A stretch of DNA of 64,000 nucleotides, from positions 1 to 64,000 of the forward strand of contig CAJUMX010000001.1 of NCBI GenBank assembly GCA_910587705.1. The letters are read 5' to 3'. The stretch is from an uncultured Oscillibacter sp. Its GTDB lineage: Bacteria > Bacillota > Clostridia > Oscillospirales > Oscillospiraceae. The translations under genes were made by a program, and so were the position numbers. How positions within the stretch are numbered: the stretch's first letter is position 1; each line of letters opens with the position of its first letter. This document shows positions 34,749 to 43,824 of the stretch, piece after piece. Below the pieces are notes generated by a model. The model was given only the letters and a program-made list of their open reading frames with translations. It was not told the origin of the DNA and searched no databases.

Positions 34749-34871
34749 TATTCTTGTGAGCTTGTCAAGATGCAGGCTGTTCTTTTGTGGCCTTTGTCGA
34801 AAACGAGCACCATCCCTTGTGTCTGTAACAAAGATGTAATATACAAATTGTGGTTTTCGCCTCTTAAGGGC

Positions 34872-34900
34872 TTGCCATCCGCCAAAAAATATCTTACAAT
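34872..34900 (+). promoter_or_regulatory. Sigma-A promoter of the SLH protein
   Basis: TTGCCA (34872-34877), 17 bases, TACAAT (34895-34900), about 45 bases before the start codon. Confidence 0.75.
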
Positions 34901-34951
34901 AGGGGTTGCCGTTTAAGGCTGAAATTTTGAAATGAAACGAGGTGCGCGCAT

Positions 34952-36070
34952 ATGAAAAAGACGCTGGCCGCTTTCCTCCTGGCTCTGACCCTGCTGACGG
35001 GCAGCGCCGCCGCCTTCTCCGACGTGGACGAGGGGCTGTATTATGCGGCGCCCATCGCCTGGGCCGTGGAGCGGGGCATTACCACCGGAACCTCCGGCGA
35101 CACCTTCTCCCCAGACGCCCTATGTACCCAGGGACAGATTCTCACCTTCCTCTGGCGGGCCGCCGGGTCTCCCCAGGCGGAGCTTATCACGGAAATGCCG
35201 GACCTGAACCCGGACTTCCAAAATGCCATGGCCTGGGGCTATGACGCGGGCATTTTAAACGACGCGGACTTCCCTCACGGGGCCGTCCTCTTGAATCCCT
35301 CCGCCCCCTGCACCCGGGGAATGGCCATGAGCTTCCTCTGGCGTTATGCGGGGGCCCCAACCCCCAATGCCCCCTGTACCTTCACCGACGTGGCTCCCGC
35401 CGCCGGCTATGCCCAGGCCGTGGCCTGGGCCGTGGAAAGCGGCATCACCTCCGGCACCTCCGAGACCACCTTCTCTCCCGACGAGCCCTGCACCCGGGGG
35501 CAGATTGCCACCTTCCTCTACCGCTGCTTAAACGAGGCCGGGGAAATCGTCCAGATTCCTGAGGACCCCATCCCCCAGCCCTCCGCCCAGGAACCGGAGG
35601 AGGCCCGCCCCCTGCGGACCTACACCGGAACCGGCGAAGCCCATTCCCTGGGGCTGGACGGCAGCGAGTTCACCAGCGAGGGCGTATACGAGGCGGAGGT
35701 CACCGTGGACGTCTACTCCCCCTATGAGGCGGTTTTCACCGTCCAGGTTCCCTTCCCCCTGTTTCAAGCGTGCAATTACACCGTTCGCTTCGACAACCCG
35801 GAGAAGCCGGATCAGAGCTTCCTCTTCATTTTCCTCCGCTGGGACGAGGCCTTTGCCGACATGATTCCCTGGGAGCAGGACCACAATTTCTTCCGCTTTG
35901 TGGATACCAGCTATCCGGACAGCTTCCTCTCCGTCCGGCAAGACTACAGCGGAGACGACCGCATCGGCGGGGCCCTGGTTCGCCGGGTCACCTTCTCCCG
36001 GGGCAGCTATTTCACCTTTGACATGCTGGACGGGTACACGCCCTCCTGTTTTGTCTCCACCAACCCATAA
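34952..36070 (+). CDS. Secreted SLH-domain protein with unknown C-terminal domain
   Basis: 372 residues. A signal peptide (about 1-21, AAAF end) is followed by three SLH-like repeats (about 22-190: IAWAVERGITTGTSGDTFSP, a central divergent copy, and VAWAVESGITSGTSETTFSP). These repeats are of the short PCTRGQ type common in Oscillospiraceae surface proteins. A linker rich in Pro and Glu leads to a C-terminal domain (about 215-372) with alternating beta pattern that I do not recognise. The protein is probably anchored to wall polymer by the SLH part and displays the C-terminal domain. Confidence 0.85.
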   Translation: MKKTLAAFLLALTLLTGSAAAFSDVDEGLYYAAPIAWAVERGITTGTSGDTFSPDALCTQGQILTFLWRAAGSPQAELITEMPDLNPDFQNAMAWGYDAGILNDADFPHGAVLLNPSAPCTRGMAMSFLWRYAGAPTPNAPCTFTDVAPAAGYAQAVAWAVESGITSGTSETTFSPDEPCTRGQIATFLYRCLNEAGEIVQIPEDPIPQPSAQEPEEARPLRTYTGTGEAHSLGLDGSEFTSEGVYEAEVTVDVYSPYEAVFTVQVPFPLFQACNYTVRFDNPEKPDQSFLFIFLRWDEAFADMIPWEQDHNFFRFVDTSYPDSFLSVRQDYSGDDRIGGALVRRVTFSRGSYFTFDMLDGYTPSCFVSTNP

Positions 36071-36081
36071 ATCCCATTTAA

Positions 36082-36118
36082 AAACCGGGCTGTGCTTTTT
36101 GCACAGCCCGGTTTCTTC
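36082..36118. terminator. Bidirectional terminator
   Basis: A perfect 14-bp stem (36082-36095 with 36101-36114) with a TTTTT loop lies between the SLH gene and the convergent aminopeptidase. Confidence 0.8.
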
Positions 36119-36123
36119 ATAGG

Positions 36124-37536
36124 TCACACCCCGTCCTTCGCCTGGAAAACCGCTTTCATGCCCTTGTAGGTCTCGTAGCAGTCCAGCTTGGACACCGTTT
36201 CAAAGGGGGCGTGCATGCTCAGCACCGGGACCCCCGCGTCCAGAGTGCTGATGTTCCGGTTGGCCATATACATGGCCACGGTGCCGCCGCCTCCGGCGTC
36301 CACCTTGCCAAGCTCGGAAATCTGCCAGATGACTCCCGCCTGGTCAAAAAGCCGCCGGACATAGGCCACCGTCTCCGCGTCCGCGTCGGAGGCCCCGGAC
36401 TTGCCCCGGGCCCCGGTGTACTTGCAAAGGCCCACACCATAGTTCAGTTGGGCCTCGTTCCGCTTTTCAAACACGTCGGGGTAGTTGGGGTCGTAGGCCG
36501 CCGTCACATCGGCGCTGAGGCAGAAGGACTTGGCGAAGCAGGCCCGGAGGGTCCCGCCCTGGGCAACGCACAGGTCCTCTAAGAAGGCATCAAAGGCGGC
36601 GGACTGCATGCCCGTCACGCCGTCGGAGCCAATCTCCTCCTTGTCCGCCAGGATGCACACGGCGGTCCGCGCCGGCGTCTCCTCCAAATCCAGCAGGGCC
36701 TTGAGGGCGGCGTAGGCGCAAACCCGGTCGTCGTGGCCGTAGGCGCCGATAAGGGAGCGGTCCAGGCCGATGTCGCAGGCCTTCACCGCCGGGACGGCCT
36801 CCAGCTCCGCGGAGGTCAGGTCGTCCTCCACCAGTCCGTACTTCTCGTGGAGCAGCTTCATAACGGCCAGCTTCACCCGGCCGGATTCCTCCTCCCCGCC
36901 GATGGGGCGGCTGCCCAGCAGCAGGTTCAGCGTCTCGCCGGGCACCGCCTCCGCCAGGGGCTTTTTGTTTTGGGCCGCCCCCAGGTGGGGCAGCAGGTCC
37001 GTGATTACCAGTCGGGGCTCTCCCTCCTCCTCGCCGATGCGGACGGTGACCTTGGTTCCATCCTTTCGAATCGCCACGCCGTGGAGGGCCAGGGGGATGG
37101 TAACCCACTGGTACTTGCGGATGCCGCCGTAGTAATGGGTCTTGAAATAGGCCAGCTCGCTGTCCTCATAGAGGGGGTTGGGCTTCAAATCCAGCCGGGG
37201 AGAGTCGATGTGGGCCGCCGCCAGCTGGATGCCCTCCGCCAGGGGTTTTTGCCCGATGTGGGCCAGCATGACGGCCTTGCCCCGGTTGCAGGCGTAGAGC
37301 TTGTCGCCGGGATTCACTGCCATGCCCGGCGCATAGGCCCGGTAGCCCGCGGCCTCCGCCAAACGGATGGTCTCCGCGGCACAAAGGCGCTCCGTCTTGC
37401 TCACGTCCAGAAAGCGCTTGTAGCCGCTGCAGTAGTCCTCCATGGCGGCCCGGTCCCCGTCGGTGAGGATGTCGTAGCCATTTTTCTTGGTTGAGAGGAG
37501 CTGCTCTTTCAGCTCCTTGAATTCAGATTTTTCCAT
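36124..37536 (-). CDS. M18-family aminopeptidase
   Basis: 470 residues, normal for the M18 family (aspartyl aminopeptidase/aminopeptidase I type), cytosolic dinuclear zinc enzymes that remove N-terminal residues. Seen motifs: AAHIDSPRLDLKP with the first metal His and its Asp, GAYGHDDRVCAYAAL (bridging Asp), DKEEIGSDG (catalytic and metal Glu), SADVTAAYDPNYP and SMHAPFETVSK (last metal His). ATG 37536 has an AGGAGG site. It starts a compact minus-strand run shared with tsaC-coaE and prfA, although each gene has its own ribosome site. Role: peptide turnover. Confidence 0.92.
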   Translation of the reverse strand: MEKSEFKELKEQLLSTKKNGYDILTDGDRAAMEDYCSGYKRFLDVSKTERLCAAETIRLAEAAGYRAYAPGMAVNPGDKLYACNRGKAVMLAHIGQKPLAEGIQLAAAHIDSPRLDLKPNPLYEDSELAYFKTHYYGGIRKYQWVTIPLALHGVAIRKDGTKVTVRIGEEEGEPRLVITDLLPHLGAAQNKKPLAEAVPGETLNLLLGSRPIGGEEESGRVKLAVMKLLHEKYGLVEDDLTSAELEAVPAVKACDIGLDRSLIGAYGHDDRVCAYAALKALLDLEETPARTAVCILADKEEIGSDGVTGMQSAAFDAFLEDLCVAQGGTLRACFAKSFCLSADVTAAYDPNYPDVFEKRNEAQLNYGVGLCKYTGARGKSGASDADAETVAYVRRLFDQAGVIWQISELGKVDAGGGGTVAMYMANRNISTLDAGVPVLSMHAPFETVSKLDCYETYKGMKAVFQAKDGV

Positions 37537-37555
37537 AAACGATTACCTCCTGATA

Positions 37556-39217
37556 TTATCCATGCCGCTTTTCCTCCTGGATCGTTTCTACCAGACGCTC
37601 GAAAAACAGATAGGCGTCCCGGCGGAACTCCTCCGGAGATTCCGTGGCGTTGTTCAGCTCGCAGTCGCACTTGCCCCGATAGTATTCGTCCTGCTTCTGG
37701 GCGTTGATGCGCAGGCGGGCGTATTGCTCCGTAATGTGGTCCCGGACCATGATGCGCTTTACCCGCAGCTCCGTGGGGGCCGTCACGGCCACCGTCCGGT
37801 CACAGAGGCGGTCCAGGCCGCTTTCGAAAAGGTTGATGGCGTCCAGGGCGCAAAGGCCGTCGGAGGATTCCACCAGGGCCTCCAGCTCCGGCAGGAGGAA
37901 GCGGTAAACGATGGCATTCAGCTGGTCCAGCCGGTCCCGCTTGGCAAAAACCTCCTGCCCCAGCTTCTTCCGGTTTAGCTTGCCCTCGGCGGTGAATACC
38001 CCGGGGAACCGCACGTTGATGGCGTTTTTGAAGTCCTCGCTCCCCTCCAGCACCTGATGGTAAACCGCGTCGCAGTCGATCACCGTCCCCCCCAGGTCCC
38101 GGATGGCCTGCAAGGCGCTGCTTTTTCCCGCGCCGGTGCCTCCGGTGACGCCCAGGATAATCCGCTGGCTATCCGCGTTGACAACGTGGAAGCCCGCGGC
38201 CTTTTTCAGCCGGTTTCCGATGGCCAGTCCCAGACCGCGGTTGTCCGGGCACTGGGCAAAAATCTCTTCCACCTGGCTATTGTCAAAGCTCCGCAGGGCC
38301 TCGAATACCCGCTGGGCCTGGAGCTGCTTGTCGCTACAGGGTCCCAGGGAACGGACCACCTGCTGGGGGAAGAGGTGGGCGTACTCATCAAAACAGATAA
38401 CGCCGGAGGCAGGCCCCGCATGCTCCGCAATCATCCGGGCGGAGTTCATGGGGGAGCCGGTGACCACCGTCACCGGGGCCTTGGGGGCATAGTGCCGGTA
38501 CTTCATGCCCGGGGCGCCGGGGTGCTCCTCCGGGCGGAGGGAGGACACTACCGCCCGGTCCACGTCAATGTGGCCGATAAGCCGCTCGATATCCTCCACC
38601 GGCAACCCGCCGGGACGAAGAAGCCGGGGCGGTTCCCGGGTCAGGTCCAGCACGGTGGACTCCACCCCCACAGAACAGGGGCCGCCGTCGATCACCATGT
38701 CCACCCGTCCCCCCACGTCCTCCAGCACGTCCTGGGCCGTGGTGCAGCTGGGCCGACCGGAGGTGTTGGCGCTGGGGGCGGCAATGGCCATGCCGGCCTC
38801 CCGGATGATGGCCAGGGTAACCGGGTGATTGGGGCAGCGGACACCCACGGTATCCAGCCCCGCCGTGGTCTCATTGGGCACCGTGGGCTGGCGCTTTAAA
38901 ATCATGGTCAGGGGTCCCGGCCAGAATTTCCGGGCCAGGGTATAGGCCACCGGGGGAATGTCCGCGCAGTACCGGGGCAGCCACTGGGCCCCGGTGACGT
39001 GGAGAATCAGGGGGTTGTCCTGGGGCCGCCCCTTCACCTCAAAGATGCGCCGGACGGCGGCGGGGTTGCTCCCGTCGGCCCCCAGACCGTATACCGTCTC
39101 CGTAGGGATGCCCACCAGCCCCCCCTCCCGGAGAATCTTGGCGGCGGCGGAAATCTTATCCTCGATTTCCTTCTGCTGTCCCTTGGTGTCCCGCAAGTCG
39201 TAATAAATCGTCTGCAT
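37556..39217 (-). CDS. tsaC-coaE: Fusion of threonylcarbamoyl-AMP synthase (TsaC/Sua5) and dephospho-CoA kinase (CoaE)
   Basis: 553 residues from ATG 39217 (GAGG ten bases before; the frame is open to 39481 but that part overlaps the next gene). Residues about 1-335 are Sua5-type TsaC: GGLVGIPTETVYGLG, KGRPQDNPLILHV, APSANTSGRPS and the extra Sua5 C-terminal domain (MKYRHYAPKAPV). It makes L-threonylcarbamoyl-AMP for tRNA t6A37. Residues about 355-553 are CoaE: P-loop GVTGGTGAGKS, DCDAVYH, and the LID region with RRDAYLFF near the end. It phosphorylates dephospho-CoA in the last CoA step. The two enzymes are usually separate. Both domains look complete, so both activities are expected. Confidence 0.9.
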   Translation of the reverse strand: MQTIYYDLRDTKGQQKEIEDKISAAAKILREGGLVGIPTETVYGLGADGSNPAAVRRIFEVKGRPQDNPLILHVTGAQWLPRYCADIPPVAYTLARKFWPGPLTMILKRQPTVPNETTAGLDTVGVRCPNHPVTLAIIREAGMAIAAPSANTSGRPSCTTAQDVLEDVGGRVDMVIDGGPCSVGVESTVLDLTREPPRLLRPGGLPVEDIERLIGHIDVDRAVVSSLRPEEHPGAPGMKYRHYAPKAPVTVVTGSPMNSARMIAEHAGPASGVICFDEYAHLFPQQVVRSLGPCSDKQLQAQRVFEALRSFDNSQVEEIFAQCPDNRGLGLAIGNRLKKAAGFHVVNADSQRIILGVTGGTGAGKSSALQAIRDLGGTVIDCDAVYHQVLEGSEDFKNAINVRFPGVFTAEGKLNRKKLGQEVFAKRDRLDQLNAIVYRFLLPELEALVESSDGLCALDAINLFESGLDRLCDRTVAVTAPTELRVKRIMVRDHITEQYARLRINAQKQDEYYRGKCDCELNNATESPEEFRRDAYLFFERLVETIQEEKRHG

Positions 39218-39228
39218 ATTGTTCGCCT

Positions 39229-39507
39229 CTATCTCTTCGTCCGGGCGTTCGCCCGCTTTTTCCTCCGCAAAACCAATCCGTACACCGTCCAACCCAAAGC
39301 CGCCAGCCACAGCGGCAAAAGAAGCAGGGCGCAAATCCCCATGATTTCCGCGTCCTCCACGACATAGGGATTTTCCAATTTCCCGTATGTCATCCCATAC
39401 CGCATCCCTTGAAGCCAGCCCCAGGCCAGCAGGGCTTCCAGCCCGGTCAAAGCCGCCGTCAAGGCCGCGCCCGCCGCCCAAAGGAGGCCCCAGACCATCC
39501 GCTTCAC
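39229..39507 (-). CDS. Small two-helix membrane protein
   Basis: 92 residues from GTG 39507, which overlaps the prfA stop by four bases (GTGA). Two hydrophobic segments (about 3-27 and 54-76) flank a polar middle; the C-terminus is basic (LRRKKRANARTKR). The family is not recognised. Translational coupling to prfA and 11 bases to tsaC-coaE place it in that operon. The longer frame to 39678 overlaps prfA and is not used. Confidence 0.6.
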   Translation of the reverse strand: MKRMVWGLLWAAGAALTAALTGLEALLAWGWLQGMRYGMTYGKLENPYVVEDAEIMGICALLLLPLWLAALGWTVYGLVLRRKKRANARTKR

Positions 39508-40565
39508 GCTCCGCCGCCCTTCAGCCGCTCCGCCGTGTCCGCCGTGAGCAGGGCGTCGATGATCTCGTCCAGATCGCCGTTTAATACCGCGTCCAGCCGG
39601 TATACCGTCAGTCCAACGCGGTGCTCCACCACCTGGCTTTGCAAAAAGCGGTAGGTCCGCACCTTCTCGCTGCGCCACGCGCCGCCCACCTGGCTTTTCC
39701 GCTCTGAGGCGGCGGCGGCGTCCTGCTTTTCCCGCTCTCGCTGGTAGAGCCGGGAGCGGAGGACCCGCATGGCCTTATCCCGGTTCTTGTACTGGCTCCG
39801 CTCGTCCTGACAGGTCACCACCGTCCCCGTGGGCAGATGGGTAATGCGGATGGCGGACTCCGTTTTGTTGATGTGTTGCCCCCCCGCACCGGAGGAGCGG
39901 TAGGTGTCGATTTGAAGGTCCTTGGGGTCGATGGCCACGTCCACCTCCTCCGCCTCCGGCAGCACGGCCACGGTGGCGGTGCTGGTCTGGATACGGCCGC
40001 TGGACTCCGTTTCCGGAACCCGCTTCACCTGGTGGACGCCGCTTTCAAATTTCAAGCGGGAGAACACATCCTCCCCCTCGATGAGCACGCCGCACTCCTT
40101 CACGCCCCCCAGCTCCGTCTCGTTCAGGCTGAGGGTCTCTGTCCGCCAGCCCCGCCGCTGGGCATACATGGTGTACATCCGCAGAAGCTCCCCGGCGAAG
40201 AGGGCCGCCTCCTCGCCGCCCACTCCGGCCCGAATCTCCAAAATGACATTCCGCCCGTCGTTGGGGTCCCGGGGCAGCAGCAGCCGTTTCAGCGCCTCCC
40301 GGAGGCGCTCCGCCTCCGCCTTGGCGGCGGCCAGCTCCTCCTGGGCCAGGGCTTTCAGCTCCGGGTCCCGGAGCAGGGCCTCCGCCTCCTCCCGGCGGCG
40401 CTCCGCCTCCTCCAGGGCCCTTCCCGCCTCCGCTACCGGCGTCAGCTCCTTCAATTCCCGCTGAATCGCCGCCAGCCGTTTCCCGTCGCCGTAAACGGCG
40501 GGGTCCGCTAGCTGGGCCTCCAGGTCCTCCTGCCGGAGGGCCAGCTCTCTTAGTCTTTCCAGCAT
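39504..40565 (-). CDS. prfA: Peptide chain release factor 1
   Basis: 353 residues, standard length for RF1. The catalytic GGQ loop is in SSGAGGQHINKTESAIR, and the anticodon-like region of RF1 is present. It releases the finished protein at UAA and UAG codons. The N-terminal coiled-coil region is strongly Ala/Glu/Arg-rich from GC bias. GGAGG precedes the ATG by six bases. It sits upstream of tsaC-coaE, an arrangement recalling the prfA-prmC-tsaC order in many Firmicutes, but prmC is absent here. Confidence 0.95.
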   Translation of the reverse strand: MLERLRELALRQEDLEAQLADPAVYGDGKRLAAIQRELKELTPVAEAGRALEEAERRREEAEALLRDPELKALAQEELAAAKAEAERLREALKRLLLPRDPNDGRNVILEIRAGVGGEEAALFAGELLRMYTMYAQRRGWRTETLSLNETELGGVKECGVLIEGEDVFSRLKFESGVHQVKRVPETESSGRIQTSTATVAVLPEAEEVDVAIDPKDLQIDTYRSSGAGGQHINKTESAIRITHLPTGTVVTCQDERSQYKNRDKAMRVLRSRLYQREREKQDAAAASERKSQVGGAWRSEKVRTYRFLQSQVVEHRVGLTVYRLDAVLNGDLDEIIDALLTADTAERLKGGGA

Positions 40566-40580
40566 TGGCCTCCTCCAAAA

Positions 40581-41078
40581 CTATCGGCCCGTAGTCTGCA
40601 AAAATTCCTGCGTCTGCCGGAGGAATTCCTCCTGCCAGAAGGTGTAGCCCACGGAGCCGCTCCGCAGGGACACCGCCGTCCGATGGCCGCAGGGGACATA
40701 GTGGTCCATCTGCTCGAAAATCTCCTCGTTCTTATCCTCGCAGCCCCGGGTCAGCACATAGGAGGCGTTTCGAATATGCTTCCCGTTCTCCTTTAAAAAG
40801 CTCCGCACCACAGAGCTGCACCGCCCCGCCCACACCGGAGACCCCACGATCACCAGCCGGTAATCCGTCAGGGGATATTGGGCGGTACACTTCACGGGCG
40901 GCAGCGTCCGGCGCATGGCGTCCACGCCGCACCGGAGCCAGCCGCCCCAGCCGCTGCGGTCCACGCTGTCCTGAAGCTCCGCCAGCTCCGCCCCCAGGGC
41001 TTTGGATATCTCCTCCATGGCCGCCCGGGTATTTCCCGTCCGGGAATAATACACGCACAGCACGTTGTTCCATGCCAC
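40581..41078 (-). CDS. Flavodoxin-family protein
   Basis: 165 residues from GTG 41078 (GGAGG eight bases before). The FMN phosphate loop YYSRTGNTR and the VIVGSPVWAGRCSS strand-loop are classic flavodoxin features. It would carry electrons at low potential in the cytosol or act as an FMN-dependent reductase. It is 15 bases upstream of prfA and follows the YdcF gene, so it is probably part of the same transcript. No obvious redox partner lies beside it. Confidence 0.85.
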   Translation of the reverse strand: MAWNNVLCVYYSRTGNTRAAMEEISKALGAELAELQDSVDRSGWGGWLRCGVDAMRRTLPPVKCTAQYPLTDYRLVIVGSPVWAGRCSSVVRSFLKENGKHIRNASYVLTRGCEDKNEEIFEQMDHYVPCGHRTAVSLRSGSVGYTFWQEEFLRQTQEFLQTTGR

Positions 41079-41097
41079 TTGGCGTTCCTCCTTTGGC

Positions 41098-41856
41098 TTA
41101 GTCGAACAATGCCGTCTTTACCACGGCAAAGGCCTCTCTCAAATAGTAATTGGCCGTGAGCCACCACCAGGGCAGCTCCGCCGGGACGTCGACGGTCTGG
41201 AGCCCCTGCTTCTGGGCAATCATATGGGCCCGGAAGCAGTGAAAATCGTTGGTCACCACGGCAATTGTGGCCGTTTCCGTATCCAGGCCCCACTCCTCCA
41301 GCAGGGCCTTGGAAAACCGGAAGTTCTCCGCCGTGTTGGTGGAACGCTCCTCCAGAAGCAGGCGGGCGTTTTCCGCCTCATCCTCCTTCCACAGCGCCCG
41401 GCGCATGGCCTCTGCCTCGGAAATGGCCTCTCCGGCTCCCTGTCCCCCGGAGAGGACCACCGGCACCCCCGGATGGATTTCCAAATAATCCTCCGCCGCC
41501 CGGATACGGCTCCACAGGGCCGCGGACGGCGTCTCGCCGTTGACCCCAGCCCCCAGGACGATCACCGCATCCACGGGGATGGCGGAGTTATCCGCCTCCC
41601 CCCGGAAAACGATGGCGGCCTCAATGCCCGCCAGGGTCACAAGGCCCAGGGTCAATCCGGTGAAAAAGATTCGCCGGCAGACCCTCCCGGCCCGGGAGCG
41701 TTTCCCCCAACGGACCACAAGGATTCCCACGGTCCAGGCCGCCGCCGCTCCTAAAAACAGCCAGCCCGTAAACCGCATCCCGTTGGGAATGATGATCAGC
41801 CCCAGCCCCGTCAGGCTTAAAAGGGCGATGCAGGCATACAGGAATTTCATTCTCAT
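41098..41856 (-). CDS. YdcF/SanA-family (DUF218) membrane protein
   Basis: 252 residues from ATG 41856 (AGAGG before it; the frame is open to 41904 without a ribosome site). Two or three N-terminal hydrophobic segments lead to a DUF218 domain: VDAVIVLGAGVNGETPS, VVLSGGQGAGEAISEAEAM, ERSTNTAENFRFSK, VTNDFHCFRAHMIA. Family members such as SanA, ElyC and YdcF act in envelope integrity or lipid-carrier metabolism; the exact reaction is not settled. The position near murF and ddl fits an envelope role. Confidence 0.85.
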   Translation of the reverse strand: MRMKFLYACIALLSLTGLGLIIIPNGMRFTGWLFLGAAAAWTVGILVVRWGKRSRAGRVCRRIFFTGLTLGLVTLAGIEAAIVFRGEADNSAIPVDAVIVLGAGVNGETPSAALWSRIRAAEDYLEIHPGVPVVLSGGQGAGEAISEAEAMRRALWKEDEAENARLLLEERSTNTAENFRFSKALLEEWGLDTETATIAVVTNDFHCFRAHMIAQKQGLQTVDVPAELPWWWLTANYYLREAFAVVKTALFD

Positions 41857-41900
41857 ATGATATCCTCTGTAAAAGCCGCCGCTCCGGCGGCCAGGAGGCG

Positions 41901-43799
41901 TCATGCCTCCCCGGCCTCCTCGCTGAGCTGCTCCCAGCGCTCATAGAGAGCGTCCAGCTCTCCCTGGGCGGCCTCCCGCTCCTCTGTCAGGGCGGTCAGC
42001 TTTTCGTAATCACAGGCGGCGGCCTCCATGTCCGCCTCCAGGGCGGAAATCCGTTCCTCCGCCTTGGCGATGTCCCGCTCGCAGATCGTTAGCTGCCGCC
42101 GTGCGTTCTGCTGGGCCCGGTTGCCCCGGACGGGGCGCTCGGTCTTTTCCTTTGAAGGCTTCGGGGGCTCGGTCTTTTCCGCCGCCTCCTGGGCCTTCAT
42201 CTGCCGGTACTGGGTAAAGCCGCAGGGGTAGTCCGTAATCGTCTCATTCGCCAGCTCCCAAATCCGGGTGGCGAAGCGGTTGATGAAATAGCGGTCGTGG
42301 CTGACGAAGAGCAGCGTCCCGTCGTAGCTTTCCACCGCCTCCTCAATCCACTCCCGGGAGGCGATGTCCAAATGGTTCGTGGGCTCGTCCAAAATCAGGA
42401 AGTTGATCTCCCCGTCCATCAGCATGCACAGCCGCAGCCGGCTCTGCTCCCCGCCGGAGAGGACAGACACGGGCTTAAACACATCCTCTCCCCGGAAGTC
42501 ATAGGCCGCCAGGCGGTTTCGGGCGCTCTGGGCGGAAAGGCCCCGTTTCGAGGCCATCATATTCTCCACCAGATTCCAGTCCGGGTGGTCAAAGTGGATG
42601 ATCTGGGGCAGGTAGGCGGGTTTCGCCTGGGGCCCCAGCTTGATGCGCCCGTCGTCGGGGTACAGCTCCCCCATGATCATCTTGATGAGGGTGGACTTTC
42701 CCGTGCCGTTGTCCCCGATGAGGGCAATCCGCTCGCCTCCCTCTACCTTCAAGGTGATGCTGTCAAACAGGTGCTTATCCCCATAGGATTTCGCCAGGTT
42801 CCGAATCCCCAGCACCTCGTCCCCGTGGAACTCGGCGGTGGAAAACCGGGCATCCATCTTCCTTGCCTTGGTGGGCTTTGCGGTGGTGCGCATCCGCTCG
42901 ATCCGCCGCTCGATGTTCACCGCCCGGCGGTAGGTCTTGTCCATGCCCATGAAGGCCCAGACCCGGAGCTGTTCCGCCGCCTTTTCCAGCTGCTCAATTT
43001 TCGCCTGTTCCTTCTGATACTGCTTCAGACGCTCCTGATAGCGGCGCTCCTTCTCCACGGCGTAAAAGCTGTAGTTCCCGCTGTAGAATTCCGCCTTGCC
43101 GTTTTCAATCTCAACGACCCGGGTCACCACCCGGTCCAGGAAATAGCGGTCGTGGGAGATGGCGACGACGGTGCCCCGGAAGCCCCGGATATACTCCTCC
43201 AGCCACTCCGTGGCATGGAGGTCCAGGTGGTTCGTGGGCTCGTCCAGAAGCAAAATGTCCGTGTCCTCCAGGATGAGTCGGCCCAGATTCACCCGGGTCT
43301 TTTCCCCACCGGAGAGGCTGTCGAAGAGCTGGCTCCGCATCTCCTGGGAGATGGACAGGCCGTTGGCGATTTTATTGACCGCCACGTCGGTGTCATAGCC
43401 GCCAAAGACCTCGAACCGCTCGGTCAGGGAGCCATAGCGCCGCAGCAGCGCCGGGTCCGCCTCCCCCGCCGCCATGCGGCCCTCCAGGGACTCCATCTCC
43501 TTTGCCAGGCTCTCCAGCCGGGCGAAGGCGGAGCGGAGCACATCCTCCACGGTGTACCCCGCCGGGTAGACGGGAATCTGGGAAATCAGGCCCAGCCGGT
43601 GTCGGTCGGCGATGGAGACCTGCCCCTCGTCGTGGTCCAGCTCTCCTGTCAATATGCGAAACAGGGTGGTTTTGCCCGCGCCGTTTCGGCCCAGCAGGCC
43701 CACCCGCTCCCCCTGGTCAATCTGAAAGGTCAGGCCGTCCAGGACGTTGTGCCCCACCTCAAAGGACTTGACCAGGGAGCTGATCTGTATATCAATCAT
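41901..43799 (-). CDS. ABC-F family ATPase (Uup/YdiF-like)
   Basis: 632 residues with two ATP-binding domains and no membrane part. First: LLGRNGAGKTTLF, LSGGEKTRVNLGRL, DILLLDEPTNHLD. Second: LIGDNGTGKSTLIKM, LSGGEQSRLRLCML, NFLILDEPTNHLD. The linker (about 235-310) is the charged helical P-site tRNA interaction motif of ABC-F proteins. A coiled-coil tail (about 545-632) is typical of Uup/YdiF. These proteins act on the ribosome in translation, and some give antibiotic resistance; nothing here points to resistance. No strong ribosome site precedes ATG 43799. Confidence 0.93.
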   Translation of the reverse strand: MIDIQISSLVKSFEVGHNVLDGLTFQIDQGERVGLLGRNGAGKTTLFRILTGELDHDEGQVSIADRHRLGLISQIPVYPAGYTVEDVLRSAFARLESLAKEMESLEGRMAAGEADPALLRRYGSLTERFEVFGGYDTDVAVNKIANGLSISQEMRSQLFDSLSGGEKTRVNLGRLILEDTDILLLDEPTNHLDLHATEWLEEYIRGFRGTVVAISHDRYFLDRVVTRVVEIENGKAEFYSGNYSFYAVEKERRYQERLKQYQKEQAKIEQLEKAAEQLRVWAFMGMDKTYRRAVNIERRIERMRTTAKPTKARKMDARFSTAEFHGDEVLGIRNLAKSYGDKHLFDSITLKVEGGERIALIGDNGTGKSTLIKMIMGELYPDDGRIKLGPQAKPAYLPQIIHFDHPDWNLVENMMASKRGLSAQSARNRLAAYDFRGEDVFKPVSVLSGGEQSRLRLCMLMDGEINFLILDEPTNHLDIASREWIEEAVESYDGTLLFVSHDRYFINRFATRIWELANETITDYPCGFTQYRQMKAQEAAEKTEPPKPSKEKTERPVRGNRAQQNARRQLTICERDIAKAEERISALEADMEAAACDYEKLTALTEEREAAQGELDALYERWEQLSEEAGEA

Positions 43800-43824
43800 A
43801 GCGTTTTATCGTTCATTCTCCAGT

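Noticed and set aside
39218..39481. N-terminal extension of the TsaC-CoaE fusion
   Set aside because: It overlaps the small membrane protein gene, has no homology and no ribosome site; ATG 39217 begins at the TsaC domain.
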